Below are positions 1 through 6,948 of a DNA stretch of 10,897 bases, in pieces. Positions within the stretch are counted from its first letter, which is position 1, and every line of letters starts with the position of its first letter. Location of the stretch: contig DORQ01000114.1 of assembly GCA_003514205.1 (NCBI GenBank), forward strand, positions 1 to 10,897. The letters are read 5' to 3'. The notes under the pieces were generated by a model. That model had not been told where the DNA came from and ran no database searches. It saw only the letters and a program-made list of their open reading frames with translations. Origin of the DNA: Acidimicrobiaceae bacterium (GTDB taxonomy: Bacteria; Actinomycetota; Acidimicrobiia; Acidimicrobiales; Microtrichaceae). The translations under genes were made by a program, and so were the position numbers.

Positions 1-82
1 GGTTCACCTAGTCGAACGCCAAGTTCTGGATCTTGGTCACGAACCTCAATCGAGGAGAATGTAAGCAACGGTGGTTGTACAG

Positions 83-100
83 GCATTCATGCACTAGTGC
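83..100. promoter_or_regulatory. Two touching palindromes, possible operator
   Basis: GCAT-TC-ATGC (83-92) runs directly into the perfect 10-bp palindrome GCACTAGTGC (91-100), sharing two bases. The site lies about 180 bp before the first small ORF. Adjacent palindromes of this size are typical of dimeric regulator sites, but no promoter hexamers could be placed next to them, and one 10-bp palindrome can occur by chance in a window this long. Confidence 0.2.
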
Positions 101-153
101 TGCAAAGCGGACAGGTCCCGCGACTGCCATCCTGCTTTCTTGTGCCTAGCTCG

Positions 154-175
154 CTCGACATTGAGCGCTGTCGAG
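154..175. promoter_or_regulatory. 7-bp inverted repeat upstream of the acylase unit
   Basis: Arms CTCGACA (154-160) and TGTCGAG (169-175) are perfectly complementary around an 8-nt loop. A competing pairing exists between CGCTC (152-156) and GAGCG (163-167), so the RNA could switch between two hairpins. The right arm overlaps a GAGG Shine-Dalgarno-like site (173-176) three bases before an ATG at 180 that opens a 12-codon ORF ending at 218. It could be an operator or a small leader/attenuator. No U-run follows, so it is not a terminator. Confidence 0.25.
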
Positions 176-282
176 GAAAATGTCACGCCAGTTACTACTG
201 CTGCGCTGTGAGTCCTAGCAACACTCGGCCGTGCTCGCTAGCAGGGCGGCACCGCGGTCGAGACCGATGAACAGGAGAATCC

Positions 283-369
283 ATGAGGATGTTGGGTATG
301 TATTGGGTGATGAGTTGCTTGCCCATCGGGGTCGCCATCGGAACCTACTTATCGAGACAGGAAAGCTGA
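283..369 (+). CDS. Small membrane peptide, 28 aa, upstream of acylase
   Basis: This ORF was found by reading start sites by eye. A clean AGGAG (273-277) sits five bases before the ATG. The product is almost entirely hydrophobic (MRMLGMYWVMSC, then LPIGVAIGTYL) and closes with the polar tail SRQES, so it would form one membrane-spanning helix with a single cysteine at residue 12. Its TGA (367-369) ends four bases before the acylase ATG at 374, and its last codons contain the AGGAAA (359-364) that serves as the acylase ribosome site. This layout suggests translational coupling: ribosomes finishing the peptide would open or deliver to the next start. It could be a true small membrane protein or only a leader ORF. 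No family is recognised. Confidence 0.45.
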   Translation: MRMLGMYWVMSCLPIGVAIGTYLSRQES

Positions 370-373
370 GAGC

Positions 374-2302
374 ATGCGAAGAGTCATCGATAAGTCAACT
401 CGTGGTTTCTCACAACATCGGCGTGCTCGGGCTTGTTGTGTCACGCTGGTTGTAACCCTGATTGCGGCCTCCACAGCGTGTGTGGCACCGCCTAGGCCAG
501 CACAATCGCCGCCAGATGATCGAGCGATCGTAGCGCTCGGTATCGTTCCCTCAGGCTCCTTCTCGCCCCCGTATACAGGTGATGTTGGATTGGAGGCAAG
601 GATGTACGACTCGATCACTCCACTTGCGGGGTCAGTCTCTGAAGAAGATGTGGCCGCTGGATTCAAGTCGGCGAAGCTTGGTTTTCCGGCGGGGGAGGCC
701 CCATTGGCTCTCGAACAACCTCGGGACGGGGTCACTATTCGGCGTGATCGCTTCAACGTTCCCCACATCGAGGCCGACACCGACGATGGGGCCGTTTGGG
801 CAGTGGGTTGGGTTGCTGCTTCACATGGGGCCCTTGAGTACGAAGTTGCTCGGCGGAATGGACGAATTGCGGCTTTGCGGGTACCCAACGTCTCAGCGTT
901 GTGGACCTCTCTGGCGCTCAAGTGGCTTGAGCCGACCGGTTCGACTGAGGCAATACTTGGCGATCAGTTGCGGCTATTGCAGGACCGTGGCGCAGAAGGT
1001 GCCGCAGTACTTCGCGATATGGACTCATGGTTGTCGGGCTACAACGCGCAACTTGATACGGTCCTGAGCCCCCTGCCTCGATGGACCCGACTTGACCTCG
1101 TTGCATTGGCAGCGTTCAAGTCGGACTGGTTTGGTCGCGGGGCGGTAGCTGGCCCACCGATGTCCGCCGATAGCCCCGGTGGATACCCCCATCTCGCCAC
1201 AGGCAACTCTGTTGATTCAGGTGGCAACAACCCTGGGGGAGTCGGCGATTCTCTCAAGGTGGTCAGAGACGAGTTCGGGTTCGAGCAATATCACTCTGAA
1301 CGGGCCGCGATGGCTTCGAACTTCGCGGTTGTGGCGGCGGAGCGTTCCTCCTCCGGGCACCCGATACTGATCGGCGGACCTCAGATTGGGTATATGTATC
1401 CTGCGGTTGCGTTCGAGGTGGATATTCATTCACCCAATATCCGTATGCGGGGTCTTACCGCTCCATCGTTCCCCGGATATGTCTTCGTTGGTAGGGGTGA
1501 ACGCTTTGGCTGGACTCTCAACGTTGCCCCATCGTTCACTGGCGTGCAGTTGAATATCCCGATGTGCGGCGACGGTCAGCACTCATATCTTGCCGGAACA
1601 CAATGTCTTCCAGTCGAGGAGATTACCGTTGGCCGGCTGAACGACTTGAGCGACCCGTTCGGAACTGGGCAGGTGCTCACGGTCAATCGGACCATCTATG
1701 GCCCGATCGAGCGGATCATAGAGAGCGACGGACTTCGAATGGCGGTGGTGATTTCAAGGCCTGCAGATGGTCATGATGTGCTCGACATGATCGGCTATCG
1801 CGCAGTCAACTACGGACACGTCGACGGCCCCGAAGCCTTTCGGTCGGCGATGCAACAGTCACCGGCTTCCTTCACCTTCGGCTATGTCGACTCGGAAAAC
1901 ATCGCCGCCTTCGCTACGTGTTGGTGCGTCGATATCTCGGGGCGCTCCCTTCAGTCGTGGGCTTCCGGCGGAACTCTCATCGATCCAGAGTTGTTGCCGT
2001 CGACGGTGAATCCGCCCGGCGGGCTCATCACCAACTGGAATGAGCAGTTGAACACGCCCGGCGGCGATTTCTCTCCTCCGCGAGCGGGGTCTTGGGGCAG
2101 CTCGTGGTTTCAGACCTTCGATTCGGTCCGGGTGCATACACCAACATCAATGGTGTCGAGCATGAATCTTGAGGCGACTCGGAACGCATCAGGACGACTG
2201 CACTTCCTTGACCTATTCCCGCCGGCCGGAGGCTCGCGCCCGCCGAGTATCGCCGCCACGAATCGGTCGACCGCGATCCAGCTGGTGCTGAGCTTCCAGT
2301 GA
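374..2302 (+). CDS. Penicillin acylase family lipoprotein, C-terminally truncated
   Basis: An Ntn-hydrolase of the penicillin acylase family, which cleaves amide bonds of acylated substrates (beta-lactams, acyl-homoserine lactones and similar) outside the membrane. A basic N-terminus and hydrophobic stretch lead to STA-C36, a somewhat weak lipobox. The alpha-chain part carries VTIRRDRFNVPHIEAD (120-135). The predicted autoprocessing site is before Ser315 in MASNFAVV, the beta-chain nucleophile. It is followed by GGPQIGY (334-340), SFPGYVFVGRGERFGW (365-380) and NPPGGLITNWN (546-556), whose Asn554/Asn556 lies about 240 residues after the serine, matching the oxyanion Asn241 of E. coli penicillin G acylase. 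The beta chain is only 328 residues against about 557 in that enzyme, so the C-terminal 200 or more are missing, and the acidic calcium-site residues also appear replaced (family comparison from memory). AGGAAA at 359-364 supports the start. The substrate is unknown and activity is doubtful. Confidence 0.88.
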   Translation: MRRVIDKSTRGFSQHRRARACCVTLVVTLIAASTACVAPPRPAQSPPDDRAIVALGIVPSGSFSPPYTGDVGLEARMYDSITPLAGSVSEEDVAAGFKSAKLGFPAGEAPLALEQPRDGVTIRRDRFNVPHIEADTDDGAVWAVGWVAASHGALEYEVARRNGRIAALRVPNVSALWTSLALKWLEPTGSTEAILGDQLRLLQDRGAEGAAVLRDMDSWLSGYNAQLDTVLSPLPRWTRLDLVALAAFKSDWFGRGAVAGPPMSADSPGGYPHLATGNSVDSGGNNPGGVGDSLKVVRDEFGFEQYHSERAAMASNFAVVAAERSSSGHPILIGGPQIGYMYPAVAFEVDIHSPNIRMRGLTAPSFPGYVFVGRGERFGWTLNVAPSFTGVQLNIPMCGDGQHSYLAGTQCLPVEEITVGRLNDLSDPFGTGQVLTVNRTIYGPIERIIESDGLRMAVVISRPADGHDVLDMIGYRAVNYGHVDGPEAFRSAMQQSPASFTFGYVDSENIAAFATCWCVDISGRSLQSWASGGTLIDPELLPSTVNPPGGLITNWNEQLNTPGGDFSPPRAGSWGSSWFQTFDSVRVHTPTSMVSSMNLEATRNASGRLHFLDLFPPAGGSRPPSIAATNRSTAIQLVLSFQ

Positions 2303-2410
2303 TTGCATGGCATTGAGGCGCTCGGGGGTTGCGGTGGACAGTGCGTATTGCGTTGGTCCGCTCGAGTTGGCCCTTGCCGCAATGGCGGATCGCGTGGCAG
2401 TCTCGCTTCG
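2213..2410 (+). other. Frame-disrupted stretch, possible remains of acylase C-terminus
   Basis: The acylase frame here becomes a low-complexity tail ending at 2302, and its continuation (2303-2410) is rich in Gly, Cys and Arg, unlike coding sequence. Two other frames look more natural. Frame +1 reads DPAGAELPVIAWH before a stop at 2314, resembling the A-x-x-L-x-x-W-(D/H) segment that follows the catalytic core in the family. Frame +3 from about 2320 reads GVAVDSAY and then PLELALAAMADRVAVSL. Two indels would join them. The case rests on composition and a short motif, so it is tentative. Confidence 0.3.
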
Positions 2411-3136
2411 ATGCGCTGGGATCCGGAACGGTATGTGGATTGGTTTGGAGCCTATTCGCAGTCGAGCGCCGCAACCGCTTCTGTACGACGAGTCGCAACG
2501 CGTCACTGTTTCCCTGAATTGGCCGAGGAGCTCCGATCCAAATGGATTGAGCGATTGCTGACCACCATGGAGAATTACCGACGCGAGCACCGGAAACTTG
2601 AGATCAGCTCAACCTCCGACGCGACCGGCTATGCATATCGGGCTTTGGACCATGCTGCGAAAGATCTTCTCAGAAGCCCTGAGCGCCGAGAACGCGCGGT
2701 CGATCCGTCTGGGTTTCTTTCAACGGTGGTTGTGGATCTCCGGGCCGATGCCGTTGAGATTACTGAGACCCGTGATCTCGTGGATAGGGTGCGCCACCAC
2801 CTCAATGCAAAATTTCTAGCAGGGTTTCGAGGCACTCATTCGTGTCAGGGGCGTCGCTGTCTTGCTATTGCGCTGGCCGCAATCGAAATAGCATCTGGAG
2901 TGAGTCCAGTGCAAGAGGTGGAGGAGGTTCAGGGTGGGACCGACGAGTGGGATCGTCTGGTGTACGCCGCAATCGATCTTCTGTATCCAGAACACCATCG
3001 CGATGAACTCGGTCATCGAAGCGCAGCGACAAGAAAGATGAAGTCACGATGTGGAAATTGCGCGAGGGAAGTCCTGTGGGACGCGGTCAACCCAATCAGC
3101 TCGGCCACTCCCGAAGGTGTAGATTCCAATGAGTGA
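2411..3136 (+). CDS. Divergent sigma-70/ECF-like protein (putative)
   Basis: A 241-residue protein with no signal peptide or TM segment. Residues 35-50 (PELAEELRSKWIERLL) resemble sigma region 2.2. Residues 74-94 hold YAYRALDHAAKDLLR and then ERRER, close to the region 2.3-2.4 pattern of ECF factors (aromatic, Asn/Ala, D-x-x-R-R). The C-terminal SAATRKMKSRCGNCAREVL (204-222) resembles the recognition helix of region 4.2. The linker (100-175) is long, and region 4 lacks a clear first helix-turn-helix half, so DNA binding is uncertain. The ATG at 2411 was chosen because the 36 upstream codons in frame (from TTG 2303) look non-coding; its ribosome site is weak. The stop overlaps the start of the next gene (ATGAGTGA), indicating coupling. 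It could instead be an unrelated helical protein. Confidence 0.45.
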   Translation: MRWDPERYVDWFGAYSQSSAATASVRRVATRHCFPELAEELRSKWIERLLTTMENYRREHRKLEISSTSDATGYAYRALDHAAKDLLRSPERRERAVDPSGFLSTVVVDLRADAVEITETRDLVDRVRHHLNAKFLAGFRGTHSCQGRRCLAIALAAIEIASGVSPVQEVEEVQGGTDEWDRLVYAAIDLLYPEHHRDELGHRSAATRKMKSRCGNCAREVLWDAVNPISSATPEGVDSNE

Positions 3137-4274
3137 ACTTCTTGTTGAGTATGATTCTGAGCGACAGCTCTGGTCTGCCTCGTCAACCTCGCGGCACTCT
3201 GGAGCAGGGGTTGCGACCTATCAGTTCAGCCGTGAGGTAGCAGTCCACGCCGACCTGTTGACCGGTCATGTAGTGGAGGCGACCTTTGCGCCAGAGCTTG
3301 GTTCGCGGGGTCTGTCCTCCGAAGGATTAGCTTTAGTCCAGAAGCTCTTTGTTGGCGAAATTTCGAGCGGCAGGATCGTGGATCTCAACCCAGCGATCGG
3401 CGAGGTGTGCTCAAGGCTCGCACTCCTCGCTGACGGACTTCAGGAGGCCAGGGCCCGCGGGCCCGCAAGCGGGTGGTGGCTGGTGGAGGAGAAGGACCTT
3501 CGGGCAATGATTGGCTTGGAGGGCGTTGTCTCGAGAGGCAGCGGTGTGGCGAATGCTCGGCGACTCCCAAGTCTCGGTGTCGTAGATGATGAGACTCTGC
3601 ACCAGTACGCGGCCTCGCTACTTAGCGTTGTTGGCTCCACCCTCGACCACCTCGATCTCTCCGTCGCTGCCAGCCGCGAACGACTGAGGAACTCTGTTGC
3701 GAAGTTCGGCGCGCTTCCCCATTCCGGATCGGGAATCGTCGCCCTTGATCCAGGGTTCGTCTCTGGGGGCCTGGTTGACTTGAGGTTGGGGGCGACTGTT
3801 GAGCGCGACGGGCTTGTGCTCCTTGTGGCCATGAATGCGCTGCCAGATACATACTTGGCTGGGCTCGCAGGTGTGTCAGTAGTGTTGGTGGATGAGGAGG
3901 ATCTTGTGGTGGGAGTGAGTTCGCTAAGCCTCAGCCGCAGCAGTGGCGAATCGGCTCGCTTACGCGATGCTCCGCCAATCGTGGAAGCGAGATTCGTGGT
4001 GAGCGAGCAACGAGAACTCGGTGATCTGGAGGTAATGCTCCTCGACTCGCAGGCATCAATTCCCTCGAAACGTCTTCGAGAACTTCGGTCGGACTCGCGA
4101 TTGGCTCGCCAAGGCGCCGCCGCCGCCCGACTTGGTGATGTTGAATACGCGCGCTCACTACTGGAGCTCGCCGGCGAATTCGATAGCGATATTGAGCTGT
4201 GTCTGAGGTCGGCCGCGCAGTTCTCGCCATTCCTGGGCGAGTTGGTAGATGCAGCTCAAATGAGCGAAATCTGA
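3129..4274 (+). CDS. Conserved-looking cytoplasmic protein of unknown function
   Basis: I do not recognise this 381-residue protein. It has no signal peptide, TM helix or metal-binding cluster, so it should be cytoplasmic. The N-terminal 80 residues look beta-rich. The middle contains hydrophobic strands around 225-265 (GLVLLVAMNALP, VSVVLVDEEDLVVGVSSLSL). The last 60 residues (RLARQGAAAARLGDVEYARSLLELA) look like paired amphipathic helices, similar in feel to a TPR-like end. It begins inside the last eight bases of the sigma-like gene, with GAAGGTG about ten bases before the ATG, so the two are almost certainly made together. A partner of the sigma-like protein (cofactor, anti-sigma or adaptor) is the natural guess from position alone. 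The stop lies six bases from the stop of the convergent lipoprotein gene. Confidence 0.75.
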   Translation: MSELLVEYDSERQLWSASSTSRHSGAGVATYQFSREVAVHADLLTGHVVEATFAPELGSRGLSSEGLALVQKLFVGEISSGRIVDLNPAIGEVCSRLALLADGLQEARARGPASGWWLVEEKDLRAMIGLEGVVSRGSGVANARRLPSLGVVDDETLHQYAASLLSVVGSTLDHLDLSVAASRERLRNSVAKFGALPHSGSGIVALDPGFVSGGLVDLRLGATVERDGLVLLVAMNALPDTYLAGLAGVSVVLVDEEDLVVGVSSLSLSRSSGESARLRDAPPIVEARFVVSEQRELGDLEVMLLDSQASIPSKRLRELRSDSRLARQGAAAARLGDVEYARSLLELAGEFDSDIELCLRSAAQFSPFLGELVDAAQMSEI

Positions 4275-4280
4275 GTTAGC

Positions 4281-4430
4281 TCAGGGTCGTGGTGCTGCCT
4301 CCGTCTGGGGTTCGGCCGGGTTCACGGGCGGCGCCTCTCTATTAGGGGAAGTTGGAGGTGGCTTTTCTGGGCATCCGGCAATGACTGGCGAGGTCATGGC
4401 TATGAGCAGGGCTATCTGGAGCCTTCGCAT
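4281..4430 (-). CDS. Small proline-rich lipoprotein, 49 aa
   Basis: This gene is short but has three strong signs. A near-perfect Shine-Dalgarno AAGGAGGA (4437-4444) lies six bases before the ATG. The N-terminus is a textbook lipoprotein signal: MRR, a hydrophobic core LQIALLIAMTSPV, then lipobox I-A-G-C with the modified cysteine at residue 20. The mature part is 30 residues, rich in Pro, Glu and Ala (PEKPPPTSPN and so on), with no fold expected. The start is 43 nt downstream of the kinase stop on the same strand, so the two probably share an mRNA. A small exported partner or ligand-side accessory of the kinase ectodomain is possible but is inferred from position only. Confidence 0.72.
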   Translation of the reverse strand: MRRLQIALLIAMTSPVIAGCPEKPPPTSPNREAPPVNPAEPQTEAAPRP

Positions 4431-4436
4431 CTGTCT

Positions 4437-4444
4437 TCCTCCTT
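4437..4444 (-). promoter_or_regulatory. Shine-Dalgarno of the small lipoprotein
   Basis: AAGGAGGA on the minus strand, six bases from the ATG at 4430. It is among the best ribosome sites in the window, and it sets the start of a gene otherwise easy to miss. Confidence 0.75.
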
Positions 4445-4473
4445 GGTTTGGTGACTAGGTCTAGGACAAACTC

Positions 4474-6279
4474 TCACGCAGCATCTCTGCAGGTTTGGAG
4501 ATGTGAGCGGAGCAACTCGGGCAACGGCACTGCTTGATAGATGATCGGCAGGAGACGTTGGGCCAGAGAGCTGACCTCTTCGAGGTCGGTAAGAGTTTTG
4601 GGCGAGGCAAGTCTGCCGTCCCCAATTGCGTTTAACATCAGGTTCCCCCAATTCTCGCGTTGGTAATCGATCTCGCTTACCAAGCACTCCACATCGTCCT
4701 TTGCTCCACACCGGTTCTCAACCTGTTCACTCGTACTTGACAAGGCCAGAAATGTCTCGAGGGCCGTGCGGGTGTTGGCGGGATCCTCGCCGGTGATCTC
4801 TCCACCGATGTTTGACGCAGATTCATGATCTGCGCCCAGCAACCAGGCGAATATCGCCGTCAAGAATGCTGCACCGTTCACGGGAGGAGCAGGCTTCAGT
4901 CCACCTATCCCTGGGGCATGCTGCTGAACCTCTTCACCCACTGCCCTTTCATCTTCGACGATCCTCACAAGAGATCCGCCAATCGTTAGAAGGCTCGCGA
5001 ACTTGACTGCTGTGTGCTCGAAGCTAGCGAGGGTTTCGAGAACGGTGATGCAGTCCGCTAACTCCGCGTTCTGGGCTACGCCCTGCTCAGTTTGAGCTGA
5101 ACTGCCGGTAGATGTCGCGGCTCCGGGCGTGCTTTTGCTGGCCGATTGCGTGTCTGCTGGTTCGGTAGATGTTGCGGCGACCGTCGGGCGCCCACCCATT
5201 GACGTTTGTGTCAGCAACGTGCCGACGGTCGCGAGAAGCGCTACAACCGTTATGTAGGTTAGCTTTCTTGAGCTTTGAGGTCGATCTGACGAACGGCGAG
5301 GAGTTTCTGCGAGTACTAACTCATCGAGAAGGGGGTCAGCGGACCCCTTCCGCGGGGGAGACTGAAGTTCGAGCGACTCGAGCCCGTTCGGGGAGCTGTT
5401 GGCGAGCTGGTCAATCTCATCGATCGGCAAGGTGCGCTGAGTGGCATCTTTGGCGGTGAGCCGCTCGATTATCGGAATCCAGATGGCCGCCTCTTCGTCG
5501 GGGCATTTGGAAATGACGGTCTCAATGAGTCGGCCTAATGCCCAAAGATCGGAATACTTGGTCTCCTCTTCGCCTGCCAGGACCTCGGGCGCGATGTATC
5601 CGATCGTTCCGCCGGGCGTGCCGGTCCGTGTGAGTCGTTGTCCAAAGAGGTCGGCGGCCCACCCAAGATCGACGATGACTGCCCGAGATTCCGGAGCAGC
5701 GTGGGTGACCATAATGTTTGAAGGCTTGAGGTCGCGGTGGATCCAGCCTTGAGAGTGCAAGTAGGAAATACCTTGCGCCAAATCGAGGACGATCTTCCGC
5801 ACCTCGCTTGGGCGGAGCGGCCCGTCGGTTATGAGCCGTTCCAGGTCGGCCCCCGGCAAATACTCCAACTCGACCCAGGCTGCGCTCTCCTTGGCAGCAC
5901 CGTCAAGAACCCGAACAATGTTCGGATGAACAAGGTGAGCCTGCATCTCGGTAAGGACACGAAGTCCTGTGTCGAGGCTCAGTGGACCTGGAAACACTTT
6001 GAATGCCCTTGTTGCCTTGGCACTCGGATCCCAAGCGCAGACCAATTGCGCAGTTGAGCCACGGGAAATTACTGACGATCGCTGCAAGGGTCGGCCGACA
6101 AGTTCGGAGAGCTGAAAATCGAGGCGTTTTGACTGCGCCCGTTGGCGTCTCAGGTTGAGAATCGCAACCGGTACTCTGCTGATTCGATCTTTCAGGTTGT
6201 GGATCGCGGCGACCGGGAGAGCCGCATGGGTTCTCGGCTGAGACCTTGGGTTGCAGATTGCCGGTGACGAATGTTTCAT
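4474..6279 (-). CDS. Transmembrane Ser/Thr protein kinase (PknB-like)
   Basis: A eukaryotic-type Ser/Thr kinase of 601 residues. An N-terminal basic extension of about 60 residues precedes the kinase domain (about 65-295). Catalytic elements: Lys94 (RAFKVF), Glu111, HRDLKPSN at 181-188 with catalytic Asp183, metal-binding DLG at 204-206, APE at 230-232 and DLWALG at 244-249. The glycine loop is degenerate: ISRGSTAQLV (71-80) keeps only the middle glycine. One TM helix spans about 340-356. A Ser/Thr-rich linker (365-400) leads to an outside domain (405-601) with four cysteines (410, 524, 532, 597), enough for two disulfides. It has no PASTA repeats and is not a family I recognise. GGAGG five bases before the ATG supports this start. 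It probably senses an extracellular cue; the downstream lipoprotein and convergent sigma-like pair are candidate partners. Confidence 0.93.
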   Translation of the reverse strand: MKHSSPAICNPRSQPRTHAALPVAAIHNLKDRISRVPVAILNLRRQRAQSKRLDFQLSELVGRPLQRSSVISRGSTAQLVCAWDPSAKATRAFKVFPGPLSLDTGLRVLTEMQAHLVHPNIVRVLDGAAKESAAWVELEYLPGADLERLITDGPLRPSEVRKIVLDLAQGISYLHSQGWIHRDLKPSNIMVTHAAPESRAVIVDLGWAADLFGQRLTRTGTPGGTIGYIAPEVLAGEEETKYSDLWALGRLIETVISKCPDEEAAIWIPIIERLTAKDATQRTLPIDEIDQLANSSPNGLESLELQSPPRKGSADPLLDELVLAETPRRSSDRPQSSRKLTYITVVALLATVGTLLTQTSMGGRPTVAATSTEPADTQSASKSTPGAATSTGSSAQTEQGVAQNAELADCITVLETLASFEHTAVKFASLLTIGGSLVRIVEDERAVGEEVQQHAPGIGGLKPAPPVNGAAFLTAIFAWLLGADHESASNIGGEITGEDPANTRTALETFLALSSTSEQVENRCGAKDDVECLVSEIDYQRENWGNLMLNAIGDGRLASPKTLTDLEEVSSLAQRLLPIIYQAVPLPELLRSHLQTCRDAA

Positions 6280-6351
6280 TTCCCCCTCCGTCGTCGCTCA
6301 CTCTACCACTGAGGAACACTGCATGTGAGAAAAAGCTCCTTCAGGCGTTCG

Positions 6352-6948
6352 CTACCTCTGTGTGCCCGGGGTCGGTGGGGTGAAGACAGGTGGGGCGCAG
6401 GCAAATCCATCACCGTTGTCGCTATCCGACCCAAGCTCAGGAGACAAGCGACGGAACTCGCCATCGGTCACCTTGAGCAGCATCGTGCACCGAGGGGGAG
6501 TGTTGTCTCCGGGTGAGGTCGGGGCATGTAGGCCTCCTCCAGTCCAGTTGAGGGCGCTCTTGCCCTTCTCGAGAACACAATCCCGCGTGACAAGCCCCTC
6601 GTTAGCGCATCGTGTGAACGATTGGGCAAACAAGAGCCACGCAGAAAACGCGTTGACAGTGAGAGCGTCGAGGTCCGGGATCGGGTTGGGAAGACCCTGC
6701 GCCATGAGATCCTGGAGCTTGCCTGTAGCGCTCCAGTGGACCGACTCTTCGAATGGGTGATGCGGCAGTTGGATGATGAGGCCTTCTAGCGAACCAGGAT
6801 CGGATCCTTTGAGGAGGCTGGGTGAGTAGAGGCTGGCGTTTCCCATGATGACCCCGGTGTAACCGCTGTTCCGTAATTCTGTCGCTAGGGCAGCCAGCGT
6901 GGCCGAGTCGCCCTGAAAATCAATGGCTGTTGTGTCGAACTCGAGAAT
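6352..6948 (-). pseudogene. C-terminal part of solute-binding domain after in-frame TAG
   Basis: This reads in the same minus-strand frame as the upstream piece and is separated from it only by the TAG at 6949-6951. No other stop occurs from 6948 to the TAG at 6352-6354, and protein-like sequence starts right after the nonsense codon (ILEFDTTAIDFQGDS, then LRNSGYTGVIMG). It supplies the second lobe of a Peripla_BP_6-type branched-chain-amino-acid/amide binding fold: ALNWTGGGLHAPTSPGDN, then CTMLLKVTDGEFRRLSPELG and NDNGDGFAC near the end, where the cysteines match typical disulfide positions. An internal ATG at 6846 is available but lacks a persuasive ribosome site and would give a half domain with no export signal. 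A single C-to-T change of CAG (Gln) would produce the TAG. Confidence 0.75.

Noticed and set aside
1..270. Open frame on the plus strand from the left edge, 89 codons ending in TGA at 268-270
   Set aside because: No start within the window, third codon positions look AT-rich compared with the clear genes, and the product is Cys/Ser/Arg-rich without any motif. It crosses the dyads and ribosome-site boxes. Sequence left of the window would settle whether a gene runs in.
2303..2410. Extending the sigma-like gene to TTG 2303
   Set aside because: The added 36 residues are Gly/Cys/Arg-rich and look non-coding; ATG 2411 gives a more natural N-terminus, though its ribosome site is weak.
2307..2561. 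Separate 84-residue plus-strand gene
   Set aside because: It starts inside the disrupted acylase tail and half overlaps the sigma-like gene. The first 35 residues may be acylase remains; the rest looks like a shadow frame.
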